Positions 46,203-55,027 are shown, counted from the first letter of the stretch. The stretch: 64,000 nucleotides of DNA from Clostridium rhizosphaerae (GCF_016765585.1 NZ_JAESWC010000002.1:1178001-1242000); one strand, 5' to 3'. Made by a program: numbers and translations. The notes: generated by a model not told the origin, from the sequence alone.

Positions 46203-47384
46203 TTATTTAATCAAATATTTAACTTCTCCGCTTATTATAGACATATGTGCCGTAATTGCTATTTCTATGGCATCTAATCCTGCCTCACCACTGGCATTCG
46301 GATTTATTCCACTCCCCATAGCACTAATAAAATCATCTAAAATATAGCTATTGCCATCTCCATGCCACTTTAAAGCTTTCAAATTCTCATATACTATTTT
46401 TTCTTTTCTATCCTGCATTCCATTTCTAAGTTTTAAAGTAATCGTGTCTTCTTCATCATTAAGTATTAACTTGCCTTTTGTTCCAATGAATATGTACTCT
46501 CTATTATCATCAGGAGTATAATGGTTTTCAAAATAAGATGCTTTAACTCCATTTTCATACTCAAGCAATACTTGATAGTTATCTAAAACATTTATTTCTT
46601 CTCTAAAAGCACATTTATTTTTCCGTTGATTATAAACAATTTTAGCTATTTTACCATTGTATTTTCTCAAAATAACATTATTTCCTTTAATAGCTTCGCT
46701 ACATCTACTTCTATCCTTGCAGTTTTGACATTCTAGTTCATTTAAATTATTTCCGCCAAAAAAATCCAAACTTCCCATAGCTGCAATTTTTTTCACTTTA
46801 GAATTAGCAATCCAGTTTATTATGTCAAAATCATGACTTCCCTTCTGAATTAAAAGTCCGCCGGTATTCTCCATTTTGCAGTGCCAATCGTGAAAAAACC
46901 ATTCACTGCTCGTTCCAACAGAATGTAGCACCCATCCTGATTTTACTTCTCCTATAATTCCACTATCTATTAATTCCTTCATTTTTTTATAAAGATTATT
47001 ATATCTTAATACAAAGCCAACAATAAGTATCTTTCCACTTCTATTTCTTTCTTTAATTATCCTTCTGGCACCTTCTAAAGTAACTGCTATTGGTTTTTCA
47101 AGAAAAAGATGTTTCCCTGCTCTTAATATTTCAACAGCATGCTCTTCGTGCATATAATCAGGAGTGGCTAAAACTATGCCCTCAATATCTTCTCTCTCTA
47201 GCAAATCCTTATAATTCAAATATTTATCCCACTTCTTTTCGTATATGTTACATAGGTGATCCATGTTATTCATCTCTATATCTGCTATTGCAGCTATTTC
47301 CAGCTTTTCTTTCTTAAGTATTTCATTCACAAAAAATACCGATCTAAGTCCAGCACCAATTATTCCAATTTTATACCTTTTCAA
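46203..47384 (-). CDS. Gfo/Idh/MocA family oxidoreductase (paralogue B)
   Basis: 393 residues, NAD(P) site IGIIGAGLRSVFFV, FLEKPIAVT, GSHDFDIINW and the cysteine cluster CQNCKDRSRC. Paralogous to the product of 34617-35789 over its whole length. It lies directly upstream of the GH31 gene (15-nt gap), so the two are cotranscribed and this enzyme probably acts on the sugar the GH31 releases or on the same glycoside. Confidence 0.85.
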   Translation of the reverse strand: MKRYKIGIIGAGLRSVFFVNEILKKEKLEIAAIADIEMNNMDHLCNIYEKKWDKYLNYKDLLEREDIEGIVLATPDYMHEEHAVEILRAGKHLFLEKPIAVTLEGARRIIKERNRSGKILIVGFVLRYNNLYKKMKELIDSGIIGEVKSGWVLHSVGTSSEWFFHDWHCKMENTGGLLIQKGSHDFDIINWIANSKVKKIAAMGSLDFFGGNNLNELECQNCKDRSRCSEAIKGNNVILRKYNGKIAKIVYNQRKNKCAFREEINVLDNYQVLLEYENGVKASYFENHYTPDDNREYIFIGTKGKLILNDEEDTITLKLRNGMQDRKEKIVYENLKALKWHGDGNSYILDDFISAMGSGINPNASGEAGLDAIEIAITAHMSIISGEVKYLIK

Positions 47385-47421
47385 TAATTTCCCACCTTAC
47401 ATTAAATTGATAAAATCATCG

Positions 47422-47436
47422 TTGGCACATTGCCAA
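47422..47436. promoter_or_regulatory. Perfect palindrome, candidate operator
   Basis: TTGGCA-CAT-TGCCAA, 38 nt upstream of the Gfo/Idh start at 47384. A perfect 6-bp-arm inverted repeat in this position could be a repressor or activator site for the Gfo/Idh-GH31 unit. No regulator is assigned. Confidence 0.35.
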
Positions 47437-47637
47437 AAGTAAATTTTTTCCTTCAACATAGAATTCACTTATATTTTTCCCTCCATTTACTTCCATTGTA
47501 ATTTTTTTATTTTCCTATGTATTTAACAATTCGGTCATAAATTTTGATTAGATGGACAAATCATTAAAATAATCAAACTATTTGTCCTTATTTTTAGCAG
47601 CAAATGAATGTGGATTAGAGATACACTCATATAGTTA

Positions 47638-47684
47638 GAGGACGTCCATAATTTACACAAAATTATGGACGTCCTCACTTTTTT
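47638..47684 (+). terminator. Orphan terminator-like hairpin
   Basis: Perfect 16-bp stem GAGGACGTCCATAATT / AATTATGGACGTCCTC, then ACTTTTTTC on the plus strand. No plus-strand gene ends before it, so it may be a relic or belong to an unseen short transcript. The rest of 47385-47786 shows no gene. Confidence 0.6.
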
Positions 47685-47786
47685 CAATATCTGATCAGTA
47701 TATGTCTGAAAATCTATACATGTGCTTTTATTTAAAATTATTTATATCATAATCAAATTATAATATAATCAGCTTTTAGAAACGAT

Positions 47787-48610
47787 TTAACTATACTTCT
47801 TTACTATCTTTTTCATTTCATCAAACTTTTCTTCCATATCTGCCACCATCTTAAATTGGGTTCTTGCTCTATCTAGATTATGATTTTCTCTGTGTATTTT
47901 AAAATAAATATCACCATTTAAATGATCTGCTAAAAATCTCATTCCGCATTCAAATGTCATCAATTTAGCGCCAAATGGTAAACATTCAAGTTCAATATCA
48001 GTTAAGGAATTATTAACACCGTCTAAAAATCCATGCGTAAAATGTTCAAAAAGATTCATATCCATACAAACTTTAGTCAAATCTCTTTCATCTTCTTCAA
48101 CTGCTTTAACAAAAGCTTCAAAACGTTTTTGGGTATTGTGAAAGTCTGGTATTGTCTCGTATAGTTTTCCGGCAGGAAAATCTTTAAGCTGCTGCTCAAA
48201 TTTGCCTAAAGCTTTTCCTGCATTATAAAAATGCTTTAAATTTCCAACTACTTGTTACGTTTGAGCTCCTTCAATAAATACATAGCTTCTCCAAAATTCT
48301 CCTGATGAGTTCATATAAAATTACTTTCCATCAATTGTATTAATTAAATTTAGTGTTTCTCTCTCTGGGTTTCCCCCTGCTGCTATTATTTTTTTTGTAA
48401 AAATCTTGTCACGTTTTCAACATTCTCCATTAATTTATCAGGTATTTTGAATATGTTTGTATTTATCCTTTGCAGTATATATCTAATAACCTTGCCATCG
48501 TTTGCATATAACTTACTGCATAAGTATCATTAATATGTCCTAGTCCATACGGCTTTATTTCTAAATACTTACCTTTAAAATTAAATTTGCTAAGTATTTC
48601 TCAAAGTTAT
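47787..48610 (-). pseudogene. Decayed N-acetylhexosamine 1-kinase-like gene
   Basis: The minus strand reads as a broken phosphotransferase of the NahK type. In order: FNFKGKYLEIKPYGLGHIND (frameshifted), INTNIFKIPDKLMENVENV, NPERETLNLINTIDGK, stop, FYMNSSGEFWRSYVFIEGAQ, stop, GKALGKFEQQLKDFPAG, ETIPDFHNTQKRFEAFVKAV, then directly EEDERDLTKVC and the tail to the stop at 47787 (97 residues still open). The catalytic block (HND..N / DxDT..DFGD, about 80 residues) is missing between KAV and ERDL. NahK phosphorylates GlcNAc/GalNAc at C1. Confidence 0.75.
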
Positions 48611-48612
48611 AA

Positions 48613-48765
48613 TTATTTACCAACTTTATCCCCCCATAAATTTATTGGATATACTCCTTTATCAACTAAAGCCTGTATAGCTTGTTTTACAATTTGCTTG
48701 TCCTATCTATAAGTAACTCCATACCATTTTTCATTTGAAGCAAGAACTTTTACATTTGCTTTTCC
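48613..48765 (-). pseudogene. 3' fragment of a sugar nucleotidyltransferase gene
   Basis: One frame gives VKVLASNEKWYGVTYR, an in-frame stop, then DKQIVKQAIQALVDKGVYP and INLWGDKVGK before a stop at 48613. This resembles the C-terminus of nucleotidyltransferases encoded next to NahK-like kinases. The rest of the gene is absent: the mevalonate operon terminator begins about 50 nt away. Confidence 0.5.
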
Positions 48766-48813
48766 TTCTGATAGTTAATTTTCTTTTAAAGTGGTATTTT
48801 TTAATAAAACAAA

Positions 48814-48862
48814 AAATAAACAAGACTTTAGTAACTTTTCATTATACTTAAGGCCTTGTTTA
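48814..48862 (-). terminator. Terminator of the mevalonate operon
   Basis: Minus strand hairpin AAATAAACAAGGCCTTAA ... TAAAGTCTTGTTTATTT followed by TTTTGTTTT, about 50 nt after the last gene. Confidence 0.75.
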
Positions 48863-48912
48863 TTTAGTATTTTTAAACTACCACTCTATAATCTTAATAA
48901 TTGTTATACTTC

Positions 48913-50052
48913 TCAAAAATTCAAGAAATTTAAATGTACTTTTTTTAACACTTCCACTTTAATTCCAGTTTTCGATACACATAAATCTAATGGCTCAATT
49001 CCAGCTTCCTGCCACGCTTCATATAATTCCTGAACCTTGTGTTTTCCTATTATAAAAGCAATTCCGCAATCTCCTCCTCCAGCGCCTGAAGGCTTGCCGC
49101 TGCCGAAGTTTTCAGCAATATCACATAAGGTTTTAAGCTCTTTAGTTTCAATGCTTATACCTGCATTTTCCCCTAACCTTCTGAGAGTCCTGCGATTTTG
49201 TGAAAGAGCATTAATAGCACCATTACAATTATTTGTTTCGAAGCTTCTAATTAAGCTTGATACAGAATCCTGACTTTCTTTTAAAAAACTGCTGTAAGCT
49301 TCAAAATTGATGCATCTAAAATTATGCACTTTTTGAATCATTGGTGCTGTTGCAGCTGATTCTTTTGTCCAGCCTACTGCTAATTGAAGGTTTGCTGGAG
49401 AAGTTAATGACCTGATTGATAAATTTGGCCAAGTTTTCTTAACTATATCAGTGAGTATTTTTTCCTGATCTAGCTGTTTTAGTAACCACTCTGCACTGAA
49501 GGCAGAATACTCAAGCCAGTCTCCATAAACAGCTGCTGCAATATCAGCCCCAGAACCGCTTTTCTGTGTTTTTACATGTGCAATAGCCGAAAGCTTAAAG
49601 ATATCATCAAGTTCAAGTATTCCAAGCTGAGCACTATGTAAATATAATACAGCAGAAATAACTGCAGCAACAACCGCAGCACTTGAACCAAGCCCATATT
49701 TCTTTCCGGTCGCCGGATCATCCAGCTGACTTTTAATCTGTAATTTAAAAGGAGATAGCATGACCGATTTTTCTTTTAAAAATTTAACTGCTGAAACAAT
49801 AGCATTCCCAATAAAGCCTAAGCGTGAATCAGATATACTAAACTGTATGCTTTCATCATTTATCTCCCAAGTTATATCTTCAAGTTCCATTTGAGGAAGA
49901 GAAATACAGTTCTGGCTGAAAGGCTCTATATACGCTGTTACATAACGATTTACAGCTGCCACCACAGCCTTCTGATTAGGCTCAAGCACAGCATATTCTC
50001 CAGCAATCATAAGTTTTCCTGGTACTTTCACACTATAGCTTAAGTAAGTCAT
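48913..50052 (-). CDS. mvaK2: Phosphomevalonate kinase
   Basis: 379 residues, GHMP kinase. N-terminal VPGKLMIAGEYAVLEPNQ, ATP motif KYGLGSSAAVVAAV, and C-terminal KPSGAGGGDCGIAF. It converts mevalonate 5-phosphate to the diphosphate, the second kinase step of the lower mevalonate route. Last gene of the operon, 39 nt after the transporter gene. Confidence 0.92.
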   Translation of the reverse strand: MTYLSYSVKVPGKLMIAGEYAVLEPNQKAVVAAVNRYVTAYIEPFSQNCISLPQMELEDITWEINDESIQFSISDSRLGFIGNAIVSAVKFLKEKSVMLSPFKLQIKSQLDDPATGKKYGLGSSAAVVAAVISAVLYLHSAQLGILELDDIFKLSAIAHVKTQKSGSGADIAAAVYGDWLEYSAFSAEWLLKQLDQEKILTDIVKKTWPNLSIRSLTSPANLQLAVGWTKESAATAPMIQKVHNFRCINFEAYSSFLKESQDSVSSLIRSFETNNCNGAINALSQNRRTLRRLGENAGISIETKELKTLCDIAENFGSGKPSGAGGGDCGIAFIIGKHKVQELYEAWQEAGIEPLDLCVSKTGIKVEVLKKVHLNFLNF

Positions 50053-50091
50053 TGCTATTCATCCTTTCTGTTAAAACTATTCAATATTTTA

Positions 50092-51450
50092 TTATTGACC
50101 TGCTATTGTTTTAATAATCCATGGTGCAGAATATAAAATCATAAATAGCACACCGTAATTAACTCCCAAGCGATATAATGTACCTGCGACAATACCAAGC
50201 AGAAGAACACCTGCAATATTAATCCATCCTGCATCCATAAAGGCTAATAATAATACTAAACTGAAGAATAAGCCCAGCAATGCTTCGTGAGGTATTCTTT
50301 TAAATACAAAAGCACAGATCTGTCTTGAGTATTTAACTGTTATGAAATAGGTAAAAGTTGCTGCAACTGCTGCACCTATTATTGTAGCCCAAACAAAATC
50401 AGAGTTTGTTAATATATGATGCATATTGTGCTGCAGGGTAAACACTGGCGGAGCATTAAACAAAGGATTTGCCGGACCAATAGACATTGGTGACAAAGGT
50501 ATTCCTAAAGCTACAAGTGGTATTAAGGTTCCTGAAAAATAGGTTGCCTGAGCCAAAGCTTCCATAGTTGATACTGCAAGAGAAGCTTTTTCTACCGGAT
50601 CCTTTGTACGGCTTGAGAAAAGTTCTCCAAGAAAAGTAGTAAGCCCAACAGGACTTAAGATAAATGTAACAGATCCTATTAGGGAAGCCAGTGCGCTATA
50701 GCCAACCTCTTTTTTAGTAAGAATCTTAAACGGATTTGGAAACTTTTTAATTTCTTCTGTCTTCTTTAAATTAATTTCCTTCTTATCAAAACGTTTCATA
50801 TTGTCTCTTTTATCTTTATTCAAAAGTTCAAACAATGTTAAAATTACTGGTCCTATAGTGATGGCTAAGAAGAAGGATGTAAATACGTTAGTTCCCTTTG
50901 GTACAACTCCAATACCCCAGTACATATACCTAAGCCCTTGAATCAATAAGGCAAATGGCAAAATTGCAGCTAGAGATATCCATTTGTTTTTAGACATCAA
51001 AGCTAAAAGTATGGCGCCAATAAAGAAAACTGGATCTCCATACTGTTTTATAACTGCTGAAAAAGGAACCAATGCACGAGCCAGGAACAAGCTTACAGGT
51101 ATTGAAACTATGGTGCCGATTATAGCTCCTGACGCAATTTTTCGAATGCTTGTATCTGTTAGTCCATTCTTTTTCAGCACCATAGCATGCTCAACCATAG
51201 GAGTAGACATAACACCTGCCGGAATTCCTGCTATGGAAACAGGAACAGCATCAATAAGCTTACTTGCCACAATAGCTGAAATAAAGAAGGCTAATATTAT
51301 TACAGGTTTTACCCCTGATAAAACAAGTACTAATGTTACAGGTGCTATAGTTGCGGTTTCGTCTGCTCCGGGAGCTGCCCCAATTATTGTATACATAACT
51401 GCTGCAATAACAGCTGCAAGAATCATCTGCAAAATTAAAACAATGTCCAT
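50092..51450 (-). CDS. TctA-like transporter in mevalonate operon
   Basis: 452 residues, about 10-12 membrane segments. It resembles TctA permeases of the tripartite tricarboxylate transporter family: IIGAAPGADETATIAPVTLV near the N-terminus corresponds to the conserved GxxPG(L)... motif, and ALGIPLSPMSIGPANPLF to the second-half repeat; PAGVMSTPMVEHAM follows the first. It is shorter than usual TctA (about 500) and there is no binding protein gene nearby. Position between mvaD and mvaK2 suggests it carries mevalonate or a pathway product; this is inference. Confidence 0.7.
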   Translation of the reverse strand: MDIVLILQMILAAVIAAVMYTIIGAAPGADETATIAPVTLVLVLSGVKPVIILAFFISAIVASKLIDAVPVSIAGIPAGVMSTPMVEHAMVLKKNGLTDTSIRKIASGAIIGTIVSIPVSLFLARALVPFSAVIKQYGDPVFFIGAILLALMSKNKWISLAAILPFALLIQGLRYMYWGIGVVPKGTNVFTSFFLAITIGPVILTLFELLNKDKRDNMKRFDKKEINLKKTEEIKKFPNPFKILTKKEVGYSALASLIGSVTFILSPVGLTTFLGELFSSRTKDPVEKASLAVSTMEALAQATYFSGTLIPLVALGIPLSPMSIGPANPLFNAPPVFTLQHNMHHILTNSDFVWATIIGAAVAATFTYFITVKYSRQICAFVFKRIPHEALLGLFFSLVLLLAFMDAGWINIAGVLLLGIVAGTLYRLGVNYGVLFMILYSAPWIIKTIAGQ

Positions 51451-51451
51451 C

Positions 51452-51697
51452 TTAATTCTCCTTATCAGTTTCTATAAATACTCTTTTAGGTTTTATAACA
51501 ATGCTGCAGATTACAAAGCCAAGTATTGCCCCGGATAATCCAAACAGCAAAGGCTTAGGTGGCTGTTTAGGCGCAAGAAAATACGCCCCCATAGTTGTAA
51601 CGCTGCAAATAATAAGCGATATAACCAAATCTTTAATATTAACAAGATCCTCCCAGACCTCAATGTTGTTCTTTGAATCATTATTTATATTGTTCAT
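51452..51697 (-). CDS. Small two-helix membrane protein, possible TctB-like partner
   Basis: 81 residues: a polar N-terminus, then two hydrophobic segments (LVISLIICSVTTMGAYFLA and LLFGLSGAILGFVICSIVI) separated by KQPPKP. It ends one base before the TctA-like gene and is surely coexpressed. TctB proteins have four segments, so this would be a reduced version; the family is not recognised. Confidence 0.65.
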   Translation of the reverse strand: MNNINNDSKNNIEVWEDLVNIKDLVISLIICSVTTMGAYFLAPKQPPKPLLFGLSGAILGFVICSIVIKPKRVFIETDKEN

Positions 51698-51809
51698 TTA
51701 ATCAGCTCCTTTAAATTGTTTTTGACTTCTATTAGGTACAACTTCAAAACTTATATATATTGAATAGCGTAAGGCTTATTTTTTTCTTATTAAAAACACA
51801 GTTTGGTTG

Positions 51810-52784
51810 TTATACATAAGTAATTCCTGACCCTGGATGACAAGTTATAATCTGCTTCACAGCAGGAAGTTTCATTAATGTATCACTAACTTTTTGCTCA
51901 TCTTTTGGAAGGCAAAGCACCTTTACATTAGGGCCCGCATCTATTGTGAAATATACTTTAATCCCAGACATTCTAAGACTTTGAACCTGATGAATTATCT
52001 CCATAGTTCCACTTTGCCAGTACAAAACCGGCGGCTTCGCTCCAAGCATAGTAGCATGCATCTTTAAAGCGTTTGCTTCTGCCGTTTCTCCAAGGCTTTG
52101 AAAATCTCTATTTCTAATAGCCTCTTTTGCTTTTTCTAAATCTTTTTCTACTGTATCAAGCCACCCTGAATAAAAAGGTGACGTTTCTACTGTTCGCTTC
52201 ATTCCTTCTCTGCTGGATATTTTCTTTTGATTTGATTCTACTAAAACGGAAAGAATGCATATATCCAAGTCTTTTTCAGTCAAAAGCTGGTTTGCATAGG
52301 AATCCATTCCATCTCCCCTCTCTCCTTTTTGCCACTCTACATATCCACCATATATAGAACGGCAAGCAGAGCCTGAACCTTGACGAGCTAATATTGATAA
52401 TTCCTTTTCATTTAAATTCAAATTGAGAGCCTTTACCCCTGCGGCTGCTAAAGCAGCAAAACCTGATGCTGAAGAAGCAAAGCCAGCCGCTGTAGGAACC
52501 ATATTTTCAGAGATGACTACTGCATACATTTTGGTACCAGCCAATTTTCTTATATTATCAAGAAACCTAAATACCTTATTAGCTTCAGCTTCACCTGCAG
52601 GCTTATTATTAAGAAGGAATACATCGCTTTTAAGCTCCTCTCTAAACTCCACAGATGTTTCGGTATAAAACCTGTCCAACGTTATGGACAAACTGCTGTT
52701 CATTGGCAAAAATAATTTCTCGTCACGCTTTCCCCAATATTTAATAAGTGCAATATTTGTATTCGCTCTTGCTGCAGCCTTCAT
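51810..52784 (-). CDS. mvaD: Diphosphomevalonate decarboxylase
   Basis: 324 residues, GHMP family. N-terminal ARANTNIALIKYWGKRDE, ATP motif AAGFASSASGFAALA, YGGYVEWQKG and C-terminal YFTIDAGPNVKVL are diagnostic. It makes isopentenyl diphosphate by ATP-dependent decarboxylation. 20 nt after mvk; followed by a 112-nt gap before the small membrane protein. Confidence 0.94.
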   Translation of the reverse strand: MKAAARANTNIALIKYWGKRDEKLFLPMNSSLSITLDRFYTETSVEFREELKSDVFLLNNKPAGEAEANKVFRFLDNIRKLAGTKMYAVVISENMVPTAAGFASSASGFAALAAAGVKALNLNLNEKELSILARQGSGSACRSIYGGYVEWQKGERGDGMDSYANQLLTEKDLDICILSVLVESNQKKISSREGMKRTVETSPFYSGWLDTVEKDLEKAKEAIRNRDFQSLGETAEANALKMHATMLGAKPPVLYWQSGTMEIIHQVQSLRMSGIKVYFTIDAGPNVKVLCLPKDEQKVSDTLMKLPAVKQIITCHPGSGITYV

Positions 52785-52804
52785 TTCACTATCCCCTTCT
52801 ATTC

Positions 52805-53764
52805 TTATGTTTCGTAAAGTATACCTTCAGCAGTTGAAAAACACCAGCTTTGAACTGCTCCTGCTTTTATGAGTTCCTTTGAGATTATTCTGCCCTTTGC
52901 TAAATCTGGCGCAAGAGCAATTATGCATCCTCCCAGGCCTCCTCCAGTAAGCTTTGCCCCTAAGGCTCCAGAATTTTTTGATGCTTCAATTAGTTTATTT
53001 AGTCCTTCATCGCTGACACCTAGAGTCATAAGTTCTTTTTGATTTCTATTAAGCAAACTTCCAAGAAGATACATATCTCCCCTAACAAGAGCAGCTTTTG
53101 TTTCAATTGCTATATTAGCTATTTCTATTATGGATTCTTTTATTTTCATTGGATCTGAATCATAGTTTTTTCTCACGTTTTCTACCGCTGTGCGTGTATC
53201 TCCTGCTCTTCCTGTATCACCAACTACTATGTATAAGTTATCTTTCACGTTTAAAGTACTTGTTTCTTGTCCCTTTTGAAACCATATCGGATTTTCGCTT
53301 AGTTCTGCTGCCATATCAATTCCACTGGGATTGCCGTGAGCATAGGTTTCAGCCACATGTACAAGTGAGAATAGTTCTTTTTGTGTGAACTCTTTTCCAT
53401 ATAAATAAGCTAAAGCTCTTACACATGCAATAGCAACCGCAGCACTTGATCCTAATCCGCGACCTAAAGGAATCGCCGAATCAATTTTTATATATAGTCC
53501 ATCAGAAGTATGATTTAAATACTCTAGCGTCTTATTAATACAGCTTGATATTCCTTTCATTTTATCAGGCAGGCATGAAATAGGTCCCGTATAAACTGAT
53601 GATTCAAGCATAATAGATCCATCTATTCTGTGAACTATAGCTTTTGCCTTAAGCGGAAAAGGCATAGCAATAGCAGGCTTTCCATAAACAACAGCATGTT
53701 CGCCGACTAAAATCAGCTTGCTGTGTGCCTCTCCTATAGCTTGATTTTCAAAAAATGTACTCAT
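52805..53764 (-). CDS. mvk: Mevalonate kinase
   Basis: 319 residues, GHMP family. SKLILVGEHAVVYGKPAIA, the ATP loop PLGRGLGSSAAVAIA, HGNPSGIDMAA and the C-terminal KLTGGGLGGCIIA are all present. It phosphorylates mevalonate, the entry step of the lower pathway. 21 nt after fni. Confidence 0.94.
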   Translation of the reverse strand: MSTFFENQAIGEAHSKLILVGEHAVVYGKPAIAMPFPLKAKAIVHRIDGSIMLESSVYTGPISCLPDKMKGISSCINKTLEYLNHTSDGLYIKIDSAIPLGRGLGSSAAVAIACVRALAYLYGKEFTQKELFSLVHVAETYAHGNPSGIDMAAELSENPIWFQKGQETSTLNVKDNLYIVVGDTGRAGDTRTAVENVRKNYDSDPMKIKESIIEIANIAIETKAALVRGDMYLLGSLLNRNQKELMTLGVSDEGLNKLIEASKNSGALGAKLTGGGLGGCIIALAPDLAKGRIISKELIKAGAVQSWCFSTAEGILYET

Positions 53765-53785
53765 ATTAGTTCGTCCTTTCTCAGT

Positions 53786-54880
53786 TTAGCACTCAAGTAA
53801 CTCCTTAAGTTCTCCCTTTATCCTATAAGGTACGGTTCTAAGGTCATTTATATTTTCCTTGCCTAAAAGGAGCATAATTACTTTAGTTTTATAAATAATA
53901 TTTTTCAGGTATTTATAAGCTCCCTCAAAGCCACCTTCTAAAAGTTCTCTTAAAATAGGTCCGCTTATTCCCGTCATATCCGCTCCTGCACATAAGGCCT
54001 TTACTATCTCGTCTGCACTTTTCATTCCACCACTGCAGATAATGTTTAAATCTTTGCTGACAGTTCTGCACTCTAAAAGACTTAAGGCTGTGGGTATTCC
54101 CCAGTCAAATAATTCACTGAATTCAAATTCCTTGTTTCTCTCACTTTCTATTTTTATAAAATTAGTTCCACCGCTTCCCCCTATGTCTATATATCTTACT
54201 CCTGCATCAAATAATCTATTAGCTGTGTATTTTGAAATGCCAAATCCGATTTCCTTTACTATAACTGGCTTATCTATTTTTGTTACTATGTTTTGAATAT
54301 TTCTTAATACCCCTTTAAAATTCCTATCCCCTTCAGGCATAACAATTTCCTGTGCTGGATTCAAATGAATCTGAACAGCATCAGCATGTATCATATCAAT
54401 AGCCCTAAGCACTTCATCCACTCCTGCAAAGGCATTAATATTTGAAATAACCACTCCATTTTTTAATATTTCTCTTACAATCTTAAAAGATGACTCATAC
54501 TCTTTATCTGCTACAGCGATAGCCTGAGAACCTACTGCCATTGGTATATTTAGTTTCTCTGCAAGCCTTGCAAGATTACCGTTTATTCGAACTCCGTCCT
54601 TAAAACCTCCAGTCATTGCATTTATCATTAAAGGAAAGCTTATATTCTTTCCCAGAAAGCTGCATCTTGTATCTATCTTTTCAAAATCCAGCTCAGGGAG
54701 GGAGTTATGTTCCAAATATATATGTCTAAAAAAGTTATCTCCTTCGAAATTACCATTTAAAAAATGTTGAACATGCTCTTTTTTCCTAGAGCTTCTTAAC
54801 TCACTCTTTGAAGTTAAATCTTCCAATATCGTATTTCCCCCTATTTCTTTTTTTGTTTTAATATTCAAAGTTTGTGCCAT
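53786..54880 (-). CDS. fni: Type 2 isopentenyl-diphosphate delta-isomerase
   Basis: 364 residues, FMN- and NADPH-dependent isomerase of IPP to DMAPP, TIM-barrel fold. RKKEHVQHFLNG near the N-terminus, PLMINAMTGG, QIHLNPAQE and IDIGGSGGTNF are hallmarks. First gene of the mevalonate operon, with a Fur-like palindrome upstream. Confidence 0.94.
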   Translation of the reverse strand: MAQTLNIKTKKEIGGNTILEDLTSKSELRSSRKKEHVQHFLNGNFEGDNFFRHIYLEHNSLPELDFEKIDTRCSFLGKNISFPLMINAMTGGFKDGVRINGNLARLAEKLNIPMAVGSQAIAVADKEYESSFKIVREILKNGVVISNINAFAGVDEVLRAIDMIHADAVQIHLNPAQEIVMPEGDRNFKGVLRNIQNIVTKIDKPVIVKEIGFGISKYTANRLFDAGVRYIDIGGSGGTNFIKIESERNKEFEFSELFDWGIPTALSLLECRTVSKDLNIICSGGMKSADEIVKALCAGADMTGISGPILRELLEGGFEGAYKYLKNIIYKTKVIMLLLGKENINDLRTVPYRIKGELKELLEC

Positions 54881-54922
54881 TTAACCTACAAATATGCTAT
54901 CATAATGATACAGATTTGTAAA

Positions 54923-54937
54923 TGATAATTGTTATCG
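54923..54937. promoter_or_regulatory. Fur-box-like palindrome upstream of mevalonate operon
   Basis: TGATAATTGTTATCG, close to the 7-1-7 Fur/PerR-type consensus TGATAATNATTATCA, 43 nt before the fni start. The core ATAATTGTTAT also occurs at the pirin promoter. No regulator gene is in the window. Confidence 0.35.
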
Positions 54938-55027
54938 TCCATATGTATAATATAAATATATTAATAATAATTATAAAAAAGCACAGACCACAATATAATT
55001 GTTACATTAAATTTGCCTTGAAAAAAT

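Noticed and set aside
48791-49033. 80-residue plus-strand frame across the mevalonate operon end
   Set aside because: Covers the mevalonate terminator and the antisense of mvaK2; no ribosome site or recognisable product.
50984-51538. 184-residue plus-strand frame opposite the TctA-like gene
   Set aside because: Antisense shadow of a membrane protein gene; no ribosome site.
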